Origin: PSRJ01 sp963825305
GTDB taxonomy: Bacteria; Acidobacteriota; Terriglobia; Bryobacterales; Bryobacteraceae
DNA length: 64,000 nucleotides
Direction of reading: 5' to 3'
NCBI GenBank assembly: GCA_963825305.1
Contig: CAWGTA010000008.1
Coordinates: forward strand, 930,001 to 994,000
The notes beneath the pieces are model-generated. The model did not search any database and had not been told where the DNA came from. It was given only the letters and a program-made list of their open reading frames with translations. How positions within the stretch are numbered: position 1 is the stretch's first letter; every line of letters begins with the position of its first letter. Positions 54,723 to 63,149 of this stretch are shown here, piece by piece. The position numbers and the translations under genes are program-made.

Positions 54723-57584
54723 TTATCGGCCCCCTGCATCGGATTGAATCCAGGCCATGGGAAGATGTTCGAGTTTGCCGCCATACCATTCGGCGGAGGA
54801 GAGAGCCACCGGCAGGCGCTCCACGGGAGCCATCGAACTCCTCAAAGCCGCTGTCCCTGCGGACGTGCACGCGGCCGGACTCCGGGTCGATGGTGGCCAC
54901 GCGAATCCAGCGATTCTCCACCAACTGCTTCAGCGGCGGCGTTGGCATTCACTACCTTCATCAAGCGTTCCGGCGTCGTCTCAATGACGAAGAGAATGCG
55001 CACGGGCTCGTGGATCTCGACCATCTGCCAGGGCAATCCCGTTCGCAGGTCGCTGGCGTGGCCATCCATCACGCCGACCAGGCCCGTCACATTGTGAGGT
55101 AGTTTCGTGCCGCATCCGTAGCGATCGTTATCGACGAAGGAGAAGTAGTACTCCAGACTGATGCCCGCGCAGACGGGAACCACCGCGGCCAGCACCGCGG
55201 CGAGGCTTCGATCGCCGGGATCCTGGTCCGCATCGTAGGAAGCCAGAAACGCCCGCCGGTCGAGGAACAGTCCACGGGTCAGGCTGCGCCGCCCCACGAT
55301 ACAGACCGCATTGGTGCAATGGCCATACTCAGGCCGCGGCTCGGCGAGATGCTCGCTACGTTCTTCAACGTGCCGCAGCGCATCAGTGGGCGAAGCGTTG
55401 ACGGGGCACGACTCGAAACGCCGGGCGCGCTCGTGGGCATTGCGTGCCCTGGCCTTATCGAGAGACTCGCGAATGCGATCCAGATCGGCCTGATGGGTCG
55501 GCGGGAAGCGCCTCGAGATCGTAGAGTTCCACATCGTCGCTGCAGGTATCGTGATATCCGCCGACGAACCAGGTATCGGCCGGAATCTCGATGCCTCGCT
55601 CGCGCAGAAGGTCGCGCACTTCGGAACGATTTGCCATGGCCGCGAAGAGGCGCGCGTTGGGTCCGCCGCGGCGTCCTCCACAGGCTCCGCAATCGTGGGC
55701 CGATTCGTGCGGGTTGTTCAGACTGGTGGATCCATGGCCGAGGACCACCACCAGACGCGCAAAACCACGCGCCAGGCCTGCCGGGCCCAAAACGCTCGCC
55801 ACTCTTTCCGCTTTTTCTACGGCCGCAAATCCCGTCAGCAGGCCGGTCATGGCACCCTGGGATTGTGCGGTGTTCCGCATCAGCGTCGAGTTCCGTTCGC
55901 GGCTCGGGAAGGAACGCCTTGTTCAGCCACTCACGCAATTGGGCATAGCGCCTGGGCGCCAGCAGGTGGCCGACCAGAGGAACCGACGAAAGCAATCCGA
56001 GCGCGCTGGTCGAGAGCCAGCCGCGCAACAACGTCTTCGATGACAGGAACGAATACCGCATCAACCGTCCGAGAATCCGCCGGCGCCAACGGCGCCTTTC
56101 CAGCAACGCGCTGTCTCCGGCCTTAGGTTGTTCGAGGACAGCGTGCTGGGGCTTCACGACTACCGGACAAAGAGCCGCTCCGTGCGTGTCGTCAATTCCC
56201 TTGTAGTCGACCGCCACGCCAAAGTATCCGGCCGAGCTGAACGTCTCCACCGCCGGATCCACTTCTTCGAGAGCGCGCCGGATCGATTCCTCGCGCTCAT
56301 CGATGCAGAAGAACACCTGCGCAGCGGGCCTGGCTACGGCCTGGTACAGTCCTCGGTACTCCCGATGGCTCGCCAGACCGCGCAGAATCTCTCGTTCATG
56401 CCAGCGTTCATAGGCAAGATGGAAGATGCGGCGGCGCTCCACTCCATTGCACGTTCTTACTTCGCTTACGAACGCCGCCCATTCCGGCGTCAGAGAGTCT
56501 GCTGACGTCGTCCGCGGACAGCGACACCACGCGTGCAGCGTCATAGATGCGTGCCGCGCGGCTTAGCCGCCGTTTTTCCTGAGTCTTGAGCGGACTCTCT
56601 TGCGGGAGGGTCTCAGCCGCACCCATACGCGAGGCCACCCGCGCCATGGTCAGCCGCACCGCAAGGAAGTCCATTAGCGATGCCGGCACGGGTTCGTGCG
56701 GAGCGAGGCTGGGATCTTCCTCGATCCGGCGCATCAATCCTGCCCAACCGGGCAACGCCAGCAGCTCGGCTTGAAGGGTTTGTTCCCACTCAGACTCGCG
56801 AAAATGTAGACCATCGAGGTAGTCCAACACGGCATCCGTGGCTGAGAAGCCCAGGTGCTCCTGTCGCTGAAACTCGTCGTCCAAACCAGTCAGATATCTG
56901 GGGAAAATGCCGCCTGGCAGCGACAACAATGTCCGCACGCTCGCATAGAAGCCTTTCTCGCGGCAAGGCATTGGCCAGTAGGCCATGCCTTGATCCAAAA
57001 ACACCGAGGAAAACCGGATCAGCCAGGGATGAATGATCTCGTCGACTGGACTCTGTACCGCGGGCTCTTCCTCATGAGCTACGGTACGGGCAAGGCACGC
57101 ATCGAACAAAGACCGCAGCGGCTGCCTGACGAAAATCTCTGGCTAAGTCGCCCTGCTCGGCGCGCCACATAATGGTGGCGGCGTCAAACTCCCGCACGCC
57201 CGGCGTCATCATGGCTCGGCGAAGCGAGCGCCGGCTGAGCCGCGGGAAGACCAGCGCGTCCGGCTCTCTATCGAGAACGGCGTCAATGTCCTCCAGATGG
57301 ATGCGTCCCCGAGCCAGTTCGGCCCGGTACGCGGCTTCGCTCATGTAGGGTTCCGTGCCAAACAAATGCGAAGCCTCGATCACCGCCTGTTCGAAAGGCA
57401 AATCCTGGAAGGCGTGCAGCGTGTTGTGATGGACGAAGACTCCGATCGGGCCCTGCATCGGAAGCAAATGCGCCGCATGATCAACCGCACGACGCAGCCG
57501 GCCCTCTCGCGATCCCGGCGATTGATCGCTTTTGACCAAACCGATGCCGCCGGATTCCGCGAGGGGAGAGTCAGACGAAGACAT
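54723..57584 (-). CDS. dabA: DabA-like inorganic carbon transporter subunit (DUF2309), several frameshifts
   Basis: Restored about 950 residues from ATG 57584. DabA is a zinc protein related to beta-carbonic anhydrases that turns CO2 into bicarbonate at the membrane. N terminus: GPIGVFVHHNTLHAFQDLPFEQAV. Zinc ligands: FFCIDEREESIRRAL gives Cys and Asp; VVLGHGSTSLNNPHESAHDCGACGG gives His and, 15 residues on, Cys, the same spacings as the four ligands of characterised DabA. The C-terminal LPHNVTGLVGVMDG, LRTGLPWQMVEIHEPVR and LSSAEWYGGKLEHLPMA follow. Frame changes lie near 57100, 56480, 55900, 55480, 54940 and 54830. It precedes dabB directly. Confidence 0.88.
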
Positions 57585-57812
57585 CAGAGATCTCTGGGGC
57601 GCTCTTAGAACTTGCTCCCCCCTGGAGCGGCCATCCTTCAGATTGGTCTGGAAGTAACGCCGCATAATGTCCAACACCTGAACCAGCACGGGATTGCGCA
57701 GGGAGTAGTTCGTCGTCGCGCAACAATTTCCACGATGGCAATCCGGGTCGAATGGCCGAGGGCTTGAAAGACACTAGCCTTATACGACCGGAGAAGACCT
57801 TGCCCCGAACAT
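57585..57812 (-). pseudogene. ArsR-family regulator remnant, inverted relative of the neighbouring arsR
   Basis: On the minus strand, LLRSYKASVFQALGHSTRIAIVEIV matches the start of the intact arsR at 57889 (LLREYKASVFQALAHPTRIAIVEIL). Then YSLRNPVLVQVLDIMRRYFQTNL matches its end (YSVRHKVLIKVLDLMRQYFQAHL). The middle, with the DNA-recognition helix, is gone: about 15 bases remain of about 135. Small frame changes lie beside the deletion. The end runs in frame into dabA. This is an inverted duplicate that has decayed, or an assembly collapse. Confidence 0.75.
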
Positions 57813-57815
57813 TGA

Positions 57816-57881
57816 GAATATTCGATTTTATGAATATAGTCAATATTGTTTACTTGAGAAGATTCGGGTAATCGAATATTC
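57816..57881. promoter_or_regulatory. AT-rich operator region with 12-bp inverted repeat
   Basis: GAATATTCGATT (57816-57827) and its exact reverse complement AATCGAATATTC (57870-57881) flank a 42-base AT-rich centre that holds further AATAT motifs. The right copy ends seven bases before the arsR start; the left copy lies three bases before the remnant's start. The symmetry matches the inverted duplication of arsR with its operator. ArsR/SmtB-type repressors bind such AT-rich palindromes, so arsR probably controls itself and the dab operon. Confidence 0.65.
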
Positions 57882-57888
57882 TGTTTTT

Positions 57889-58227
57889 ATGCAGAACCTG
57901 CTGCGGGAATACAAGGCGAGCGTCTTTCAGGCATTAGCGCATCCCACCCGAATCGCCATCGTGGAGATTCTGCGTGAGGGTGAGATGTCAGCCGGCGCCC
58001 TTCAAGAGCGGCTCGGTGTGGAGCAGGCTAACGTTTCCCAACACCTGGCGATCCTGCGAAGCAAGCAGATCGTCAACAGCCGCAAAGAAGGCAACCAGGT
58101 TTTCTACTCGGTTCGACACAAAGTCTTGATCAAAGTGCTCGATCTGATGCGGCAGTATTTTCAGGCCCATCTTCATGAATCGGTTCAGATGTTGGGTGAG
58201 ATTGAAGAGGAGCGTACAGGACGGTGA
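57889..58227 (+). CDS. ArsR-family transcriptional regulator
   Basis: 112 residues, winged helix-turn-helix: FQALAHPTRIAIVEILREGEMSAGALQERLGVEQANVSQHLAIL holds the recognition helix (EQANVSQHLAIL), and GNQVFYSVRHKVLIKVLDLM forms the wing and dimer helix. No metal-binding ELCVCDL motif is present, so the signal is probably not arsenic or cadmium. It faces the dab operon across a shared operator and is the likely regulator of it. Confidence 0.88.
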   Translation: MQNLLREYKASVFQALAHPTRIAIVEILREGEMSAGALQERLGVEQANVSQHLAILRSKQIVNSRKEGNQVFYSVRHKVLIKVLDLMRQYFQAHLHESVQMLGEIEEERTGR

Positions 58228-58337
58228 GGGAGGATGTCTGGCGTGCCGTCCTTGCCTGTGCCCGACCTGTTCGCGCAACGGTTTCCCGAAGTACGGCTGG
58301 AACGCCCGCTGGGAGGGGCTTCGAGCGCCGTCATATT

Positions 58338-58667
58338 CTAGCCGCCCTGCTTGAACACATCCCTCGCAATCATTGCCGCTGAGACTGATGTCGGCCACCC
58401 CGAATAGAACGCAAGGTGCGTAATTGCCTCGACCAGTTCGTCTTTAGTCAAGCCATTTGCCAGCGCGCGCTCCAGATGAAACGGCAACTGCTGGGTACGA
58501 CTCAGTGCAACCAGGGCCGAGACGGTGATCAGGCTCCGATCGCGTTTGGAAAGCCCGGGGCGCTCCCAAACATCGCCAAATAACACCTGCTCCGTAAGTT
58601 CGAGAAGCTTCGGCGCGATGTCACCGAGCAACTCCCGCGCCGTCGGTAGAGGCTGGTGCGAGTCCAT
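58338..58667 (-). CDS. carboxymuconolactone decarboxylase-family protein
   Basis: 109 residues from ATG 58667 behind AAAGGAG. Landmarks of the CMD fold: LLELTEQVLFGDVWERPGLSKRDRSLITVSALVAL, then LPFHLERALANGLTKDELVEAITHLAFYSGWP. The CxxC pair of AhpD-type peroxidases is absent, so it is nearer to 4-carboxymuconolactone decarboxylase proper and its relatives. No pathway genes are near. The frame is intact. Confidence 0.88.
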   Translation of the reverse strand: MDSHQPLPTARELLGDIAPKLLELTEQVLFGDVWERPGLSKRDRSLITVSALVALSRTQQLPFHLERALANGLTKDELVEAITHLAFYSGWPTSVSAAMIARDVFKQGG

Positions 58668-58737
58668 TGAGTTCTCCTTTCGAACAAATGAAGATACCAC
58701 GGGGCGATGCCAACAGAAGCACGAGGCCGCGGCGGCA

Positions 58738-59190
58738 CTAGGCCCCAAACTGCCGCAGATGATGGTCTAAATGCTTGTACATTAACGTCGCCCACTCCTC
58801 CGGCGTCAGTCGGCCAAAGAAGCTGTGTGGATGCTTTGTGCAGCCCTCCGGCCCGGCCGCGGCAAACCGGTCGATCAATCCGGACAACCGCCCCTGTTCC
58901 GTTCTCAGGTCCCGTTCATCCCCCACCACGAGACTCTTCGCCGTCGGCGAATTTCGACGCATCGGTTCTTCATTCCTCAGCACCATCGGCTTCACCATCC
59001 ACCCAATAATCCGCCCCACGAACATTCGCGGCGGAACGGTATCCCCGACCGCCCACTCCAGACCTGCTGCGCAGTGCGCTACTGCCTGCGCCGCATTCAT
59101 CTTGCCCCACAGTCGCTGGCTATCCGGCCCCAGCCGCGCTATCCGCTCCTTCACCTCTTCCACCGTCGTAGCTTCATAGAGATTCTTCAT
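58738..59190 (-). CDS. DUF1569-type (DinB-like) protein
   Basis: 150 residues: RIARLGPDSQRLWGKMNAAQAVAHCAAGLEWAVG, GWMVKPMVLRNEEPMRRNSPTAKS and HPFFG-like HPHSFFGRLTPEEWATLMYKHLDHHLRQFG. The histidines in VAHC and in HLDHHLRQFG fit the metal site of the DinB-like four-helix bundle. The function of DUF1569 is unknown. Intact frame, 70 bases upstream of the CMD gene. Confidence 0.82.
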   Translation of the reverse strand: MKNLYEATTVEEVKERIARLGPDSQRLWGKMNAAQAVAHCAAGLEWAVGDTVPPRMFVGRIIGWMVKPMVLRNEEPMRRNSPTAKSLVVGDERDLRTEQGRLSGLIDRFAAAGPEGCTKHPHSFFGRLTPEEWATLMYKHLDHHLRQFGA

Positions 59191-59330
59191 TTGCTAAGTG
59201 TCCCCCCGGCCAACCCCTCACAGCGAAGTGCTTCCAATCTTGCCATTAAATCATCTTCCCGCCATTGGCCGGTTCGCGCGCCGCAACAGCTGGGACTTCA
59301 GCAGGTCGACGGAGTGACTTTGGAGGATAG

Positions 59331-60272
59331 CTAGTGAGGTAACGAAGTGTTTTGCGGGGGCCAATCGGGCCAGCGGTTTCCAGCGGTCGCCTCGATCGGA
59401 ATTGGCCCGGTGAGCGAGAAACCGGGGACAAAGCCAGGTGGCATAGGCCGCGGCGGTGGCGGCGCCTGATGGTCCACCGTGGTAGTACACCGAAGTTCAT
59501 TCCATCCGACGTGAGCGGTGACGTGCTTATAAAACGTAGGCAGCTCCCCGTCGCCCCAGTCTTCGTGGAGAATGTTGAACTTCAGTAGGTCACCCTGGAT
59601 CTCGAAGTCGTCCAGCGCTGCCATGGTGTAGGGGTTGTCACAAGTTCCGCAAACCATTCCGCGGAGCTTGTTGCCAACCTTGCGAATGATGAAGTATTGC
59701 TTGGGCGCACCTACGCCAAAGCCCAGCCAAACTCCGATAACGTCTTTCTCGGTCAGCGTTGATTTCCACGGGCCAGGTTGAATGTAGCGCGGAAGCGGCG
59801 CTCCAACGCCTTGCTGGTTAATGGCCACGGCTGGAACCGGAGGAGCCTTGGGGAGTCTTGACACAATTATCGGCAGCGGGTCCGGTCCTCGGGGATCTTT
59901 AATGAGGGTGCGCTCGACCTTGCCGCCACCCGGGGCGCCGCTGGTGCCACTCACGATCAGATTGCCGTGGTCGAATCGGGCTGTCGCCTTGTCCTGATAT
60001 GCGGTACTGCCGTCGCCATTCACATGGGTTACTACGAACGTTATGCCATCCGCTCCGAACTTGCCATCCACAAAAGCCAGGGTCGTCGCATCCGCACAAT
60101 ACGTGCAATAGATACCCCTGACCTTATCGCCCCGGATGGAGAACTCATAGGTTTGCGGCTCGCCCTTGTCCGTCCTCCAGCCACCGCGGTAATCGTCGGC
60201 ATCCTGAGCGGCAAGTGTCTGACCCAATCCCCACGTCGCCAGGAGCAAGAGTAACTGACCTATTCTGATCAC
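59331..60272 (-). CDS. exported protein with duplicated CxxC beta domain
   Basis: 313 residues with a signal peptide (LLLLLATWGLGQTLAAQ). Two related domains of about 75 residues: RGDKVRGIYCTYCADATTLAFVDGKF in the first and VGNKLRGMVCGTCDNPYTMAALDDFEI in the second, each with a CxxC after an RG turn and ending in a TAHVG- or TARFD-like strand. They are separated by a Pro-rich linker, and the tail is also Pro-rich. The pattern suggests a beta-sheet fold with a metal or disulfide at each CxxC. No family recognised. Confidence 0.65.
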   Translation of the reverse strand: MIRIGQLLLLLATWGLGQTLAAQDADDYRGGWRTDKGEPQTYEFSIRGDKVRGIYCTYCADATTLAFVDGKFGADGITFVVTHVNGDGSTAYQDKATARFDHGNLIVSGTSGAPGGGKVERTLIKDPRGPDPLPIIVSRLPKAPPVPAVAINQQGVGAPLPRYIQPGPWKSTLTEKDVIGVWLGFGVGAPKQYFIIRKVGNKLRGMVCGTCDNPYTMAALDDFEIQGDLLKFNILHEDWGDGELPTFYKHVTAHVGWNELRCTTTVDHQAPPPPRPMPPGFVPGFSLTGPIPIEATAGNRWPDWPPQNTSLPH

Positions 60273-60348
60273 AAATTCAACCGCCTCGTTCCGGTTTGCT
60301 GTCTCTCATGCTAACTCGAAAAGGGCCAGGTCTAGTCGGGATTCAGGC

Positions 60349-61092
60349 TTAGAGGGTAAATCCCAAAGCCAGGCCAGCTACGAAGTTGTGCGCGGACGGA
60401 ACTCCCGATTGCCGGAGAACACTCCGCGCCAGGGTGACATAACTCAGGCGCGGCGTGAGGCGCCAGTGCTTGCCGAAGCTGACCGGCAAGGCGAGGCTCG
60501 GATGCAAATCCACCAAGCCAGCCTCGCGGATACCGAACGAATTCAGGCTATAACCCGAAGATCCCCACCCGGCTCCCGCTGCGCACGCGATGCTCCAGAC
60601 AACTGACTCACTCAGTTGCGGCAGGGGCACTGCGTGTGAGACGTCGAACGTCAGGTATCCGCCGCGGCCGCCCACGTCGAAGAATGCTTTCACCGTGGGC
60701 CGCAGCGGTGCCTGCAGCATGCCACCGGCGTAGAATTCCGTGGTGGCGGGGGCAGGCGTGTTCGGAAACGTGTAGTGGATCATGCCGGCGGTAAGGACGA
60801 ACTTCTTCAGCGAACGGTCGTAGCCCCCATCGAAATCGACTTCGTCGAACTTTCCCCGCCGTTCATTGGCCAAGGTCAGGTCCTGATTCGTCCAGATGTT
60901 GAGATGCGCGCCGCGCCAAAAAGCAGTCACGGAGTTCTGCAACACCGGGCCGTCCGTCAGCAGCATCCCGCGCCAGACATATTGGCTGAAGACGCTGCTT
61001 TCCGCTGAGATCGCCAGGGGATCGGCGGCGGCATTAGTCACGGCCAACACTGCCAGAGCCGAGCCGGCCATGGCGGCATAGAGGACCCGCAT
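60349..61092 (-). CDS. outer-membrane TorF-like porin-type protein
   Basis: 247 residues from ATG 61092 (MRVLYAAMAGSALAVLAV, signal peptide). The mature start SAESSVFSQYVWRGMLLTDGPVLQNSVTAFW and repeated amphipathic strands (HLNIWTNQDLTLANE, VDFDGGYDRSLKKFVLTAG, YLTFDVSHAVPLP) fit a small outer-membrane barrel of the TorF or Gcw_chp kind. The end, NFVAGLALGFTL, closes with an aromatic strand as barrels do. Function unknown. Longer upstream starts look unlikely. Confidence 0.65.
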   Translation of the reverse strand: MRVLYAAMAGSALAVLAVTNAAADPLAISAESSVFSQYVWRGMLLTDGPVLQNSVTAFWRGAHLNIWTNQDLTLANERRGKFDEVDFDGGYDRSLKKFVLTAGMIHYTFPNTPAPATTEFYAGGMLQAPLRPTVKAFFDVGGRGGYLTFDVSHAVPLPQLSESVVWSIACAAGAGWGSSGYSLNSFGIREAGLVDLHPSLALPVSFGKHWRLTPRLSYVTLARSVLRQSGVPSAHNFVAGLALGFTL

Positions 61093-61226
61093 ACCCAGTA
61101 CATCGGCGGCTTGCACTGGGAACTTGATGGCGAGTATAAGGGGAACCGGCAGTGCGCCAGCCGAACCTCGACTCGCAATTTTGCAATCCAGACAAGATGT
61201 GGAGGACAATAGACAAGCGTTATATT

Positions 61227-61904
61227 ATGGGCGGCCAGAGTGGTGATTTCGCGTTCGGAAAACGATTCTCCATTTCGCCCGCGCGGGATGCCGCCAGCGA
61301 CTACAGTCGTCTGTTGGCCAAGCTTTCTTCGAAAGCGAAGTGGCTTGGATCGCGGGATCCCGAGGGCGCCGCGCAGGAGTCTCTGAAGCGCTCATTGGAA
61401 AACGCCGGTTCGCAACGGGCAGTCGAGTATTACTTCAGCCCGGATCCGCCGGGTGAAATGGAACCTCCGGAGTGGCCGCTGGATCAACTCCTCGCCTGGC
61501 TGCATGGCGTGCTTCATTACGTCGTTCGCGAAGAGCACAGTCGGGTCAGTAACCGGCGCGAGGTGCCCATTGGCGGAATCGCGGCACAAAAGTGGGAAAA
61601 GAACAATGAGGTGGACCCTGCCGATCCCTCGCCAGACCAGCTCGATGTTTTGATTCAAAACGAGATCGAGGGGATCGTGGGGGATTGCTTCCCAAAGCTG
61701 GACCGTGAATATCGAATGGTCCTGAGGATGCGCGCGGAGGGGTTGAAGTACGCCGAAATCGCCACTCGTCTGGGCGTCGGTGAGAACACGGTTGCCACCT
61801 GGGTCAGCCGCGGAATCAGGGACTTGGGCCAGCTCGTCCGCCGGCGCACGGAGCGCTTCACAAGCGTGCCTCGCATTCCAGGGCAAGGAATACCAAATGC
61901 CTGA
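61227..61904 (+). CDS. sigma-70-family (ECF-like) RNA polymerase sigma factor
   Basis: 225 residues from ATG 61227; an ATG at 61196 would add ten. Region 4 is clear: LDREYRMVLRMRAEGLKYAEIATRLGVGENTVATWVSRGIRDLGQL, a helix-turn-helix for -35 recognition. Region 2 is weak, with RLLAKLSSKAKWLGSRDPEGAAQESLKRSLE at the N terminus; SPDQLDVLIQNEIEGIV links them. It overlaps the next gene by eight bases, the usual pairing of a sigma factor with its regulator. Confidence 0.8.
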   Translation: MGGQSGDFAFGKRFSISPARDAASDYSRLLAKLSSKAKWLGSRDPEGAAQESLKRSLENAGSQRAVEYYFSPDPPGEMEPPEWPLDQLLAWLHGVLHYVVREEHSRVSNRREVPIGGIAAQKWEKNNEVDPADPSPDQLDVLIQNEIEGIVGDCFPKLDREYRMVLRMRAEGLKYAEIATRLGVGENTVATWVSRGIRDLGQLVRRRTERFTSVPRIPGQGIPNA

Positions 61905-63123
61905 TTCGAGGGGCGGCCATATCGACGATCAACTCGATCGCTACGCGCGGGGCGAACTTACCGCCGCGGAAGCCCGGTCGCTGGCTCAAAAGTCGCTCGA
62001 CGAACAGGACTTGTTTGACGATCTGACCTACACGGCAGTTGCAAAAGCGGCTGTTTCTTCCCAGACCGCCAGGGAGCACTTCGGGCAAGCGGGTTCAGGC
62101 GCAAAGGTAGTTCGTTTCCCGCGAAAGGCACGCGTGCTCGTGGCGGGCGCGGTTGCCGCCGCAGCCATCATATTTGTGTTGCTCTTGAATCGGCCCCACA
62201 AGACGGCGCCAGCTTTCCAGGTCACGGCGGCACTTGCGACATCGGCAAAGCCCGGTCAACCCATACTTCTCGCGACCGACCTAGAACCCCAGCCGGCTCG
62301 CCCGAACGAGGCCCCGGTCTTTCGCAGCCCCGAGCCGATCAGCCGTCCCCCGCAGGCGACGGGTTCCATTGTTTCGATCGAGGACGGCGTGGCGACCATC
62401 AATCTGGGTTCGGTGGATGGTCTGGCGAAGGGAAGCGAACTACAGGTCTCTAGTGGCCAGCCGACCAACGAAGCCGCCAGCCGCCTTGTGGTGACGGAGG
62501 TTTTTCGCGAACGCGCGCGAGGCCGCATTCTTGGCGCACAGGCGATTGCAGTGAATGATCAGGTCCGGCCTCCGGCCGCCACTTACTTGATTGCGTTATT
62601 GCAGCGTGCGGACACGCTATCCGGCCGAGGCGATTCAGACGCCGCCCGAGCGATGATGGAGAAGGCCGCTGAATGGGCGCAATCCGCCCAGGTTCCGCCC
62701 GGCGAGAGACGCGGTGTCTGGGAGCGGCTGGCCGCGCTGGAATATCAAGCCGGCTCGCTTCAGGCAGCGGCCGCGCACTACCGCTTGGCGGCAGACAACT
62801 GGAACGCGCCGCCCCCTGCATCTGGCGGGGAACAGGCCACCGCGCTCAACAATCTTGCCGTCCTTTACCTGCTGCAGGGCCAGTACGGCGCTGCGGAAGC
62901 AGCCCTGAACCAGGCGGTCTCGAAGTCGCTGAAGACAGACAGCGTGTACGGACGGAACTTGAACGATCTGGGTGTCCTGGCCGAGCTGCGCGGCGACCGG
63001 CGGAAAGCGCAAGCGTTTTACACGGATGCGATGCGCGCATTCGCAGGCATCCCTGATTCCTCCGAGCAGGATCGCCGCGTGGCGCAGGCCAATTTGGCCC
63101 GGCTCAGAAGCGCGCATGAGTAA
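61897..63123 (+). CDS. membrane-anchored putative anti-sigma/TPR protein
   Basis: 408 residues from ATG 61897 behind AAGGAA, overlapping the sigma gene. The N-terminal 75 residues (DDQLDRYARGELTAAEARSLAQKSLDEQDLFDDL) look like a small helical sigma-binding domain without the CxxC-type zinc motif. A transmembrane helix follows (VLVAGAVAAAAIIFVLLL), then a beta segment (SIVSIEDGVATINLG) and TPRs (ALNNLAVLYLLQGQYGAAEAALNQA, NLNDLGVLAELRGDRRKAQAFY). The anti-sigma role is inferred from layout and overlap. Confidence 0.7.
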   Translation: MPDSRGGHIDDQLDRYARGELTAAEARSLAQKSLDEQDLFDDLTYTAVAKAAVSSQTAREHFGQAGSGAKVVRFPRKARVLVAGAVAAAAIIFVLLLNRPHKTAPAFQVTAALATSAKPGQPILLATDLEPQPARPNEAPVFRSPEPISRPPQATGSIVSIEDGVATINLGSVDGLAKGSELQVSSGQPTNEAASRLVVTEVFRERARGRILGAQAIAVNDQVRPPAATYLIALLQRADTLSGRGDSDAARAMMEKAAEWAQSAQVPPGERRGVWERLAALEYQAGSLQAAAAHYRLAADNWNAPPPASGGEQATALNNLAVLYLLQGQYGAAEAALNQAVSKSLKTDSVYGRNLNDLGVLAELRGDRRKAQAFYTDAMRAFAGIPDSSEQDRRVAQANLARLRSAHE

Positions 63124-63149
63124 CCGGAACTGACGGGAAGGGGTCACCA

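Noticed and set aside
57571..57843. 90-residue minus-strand ORF over the arsR remnant
   Set aside because: It reads the remnant in the wrong frame; the other frames give the ArsR match.
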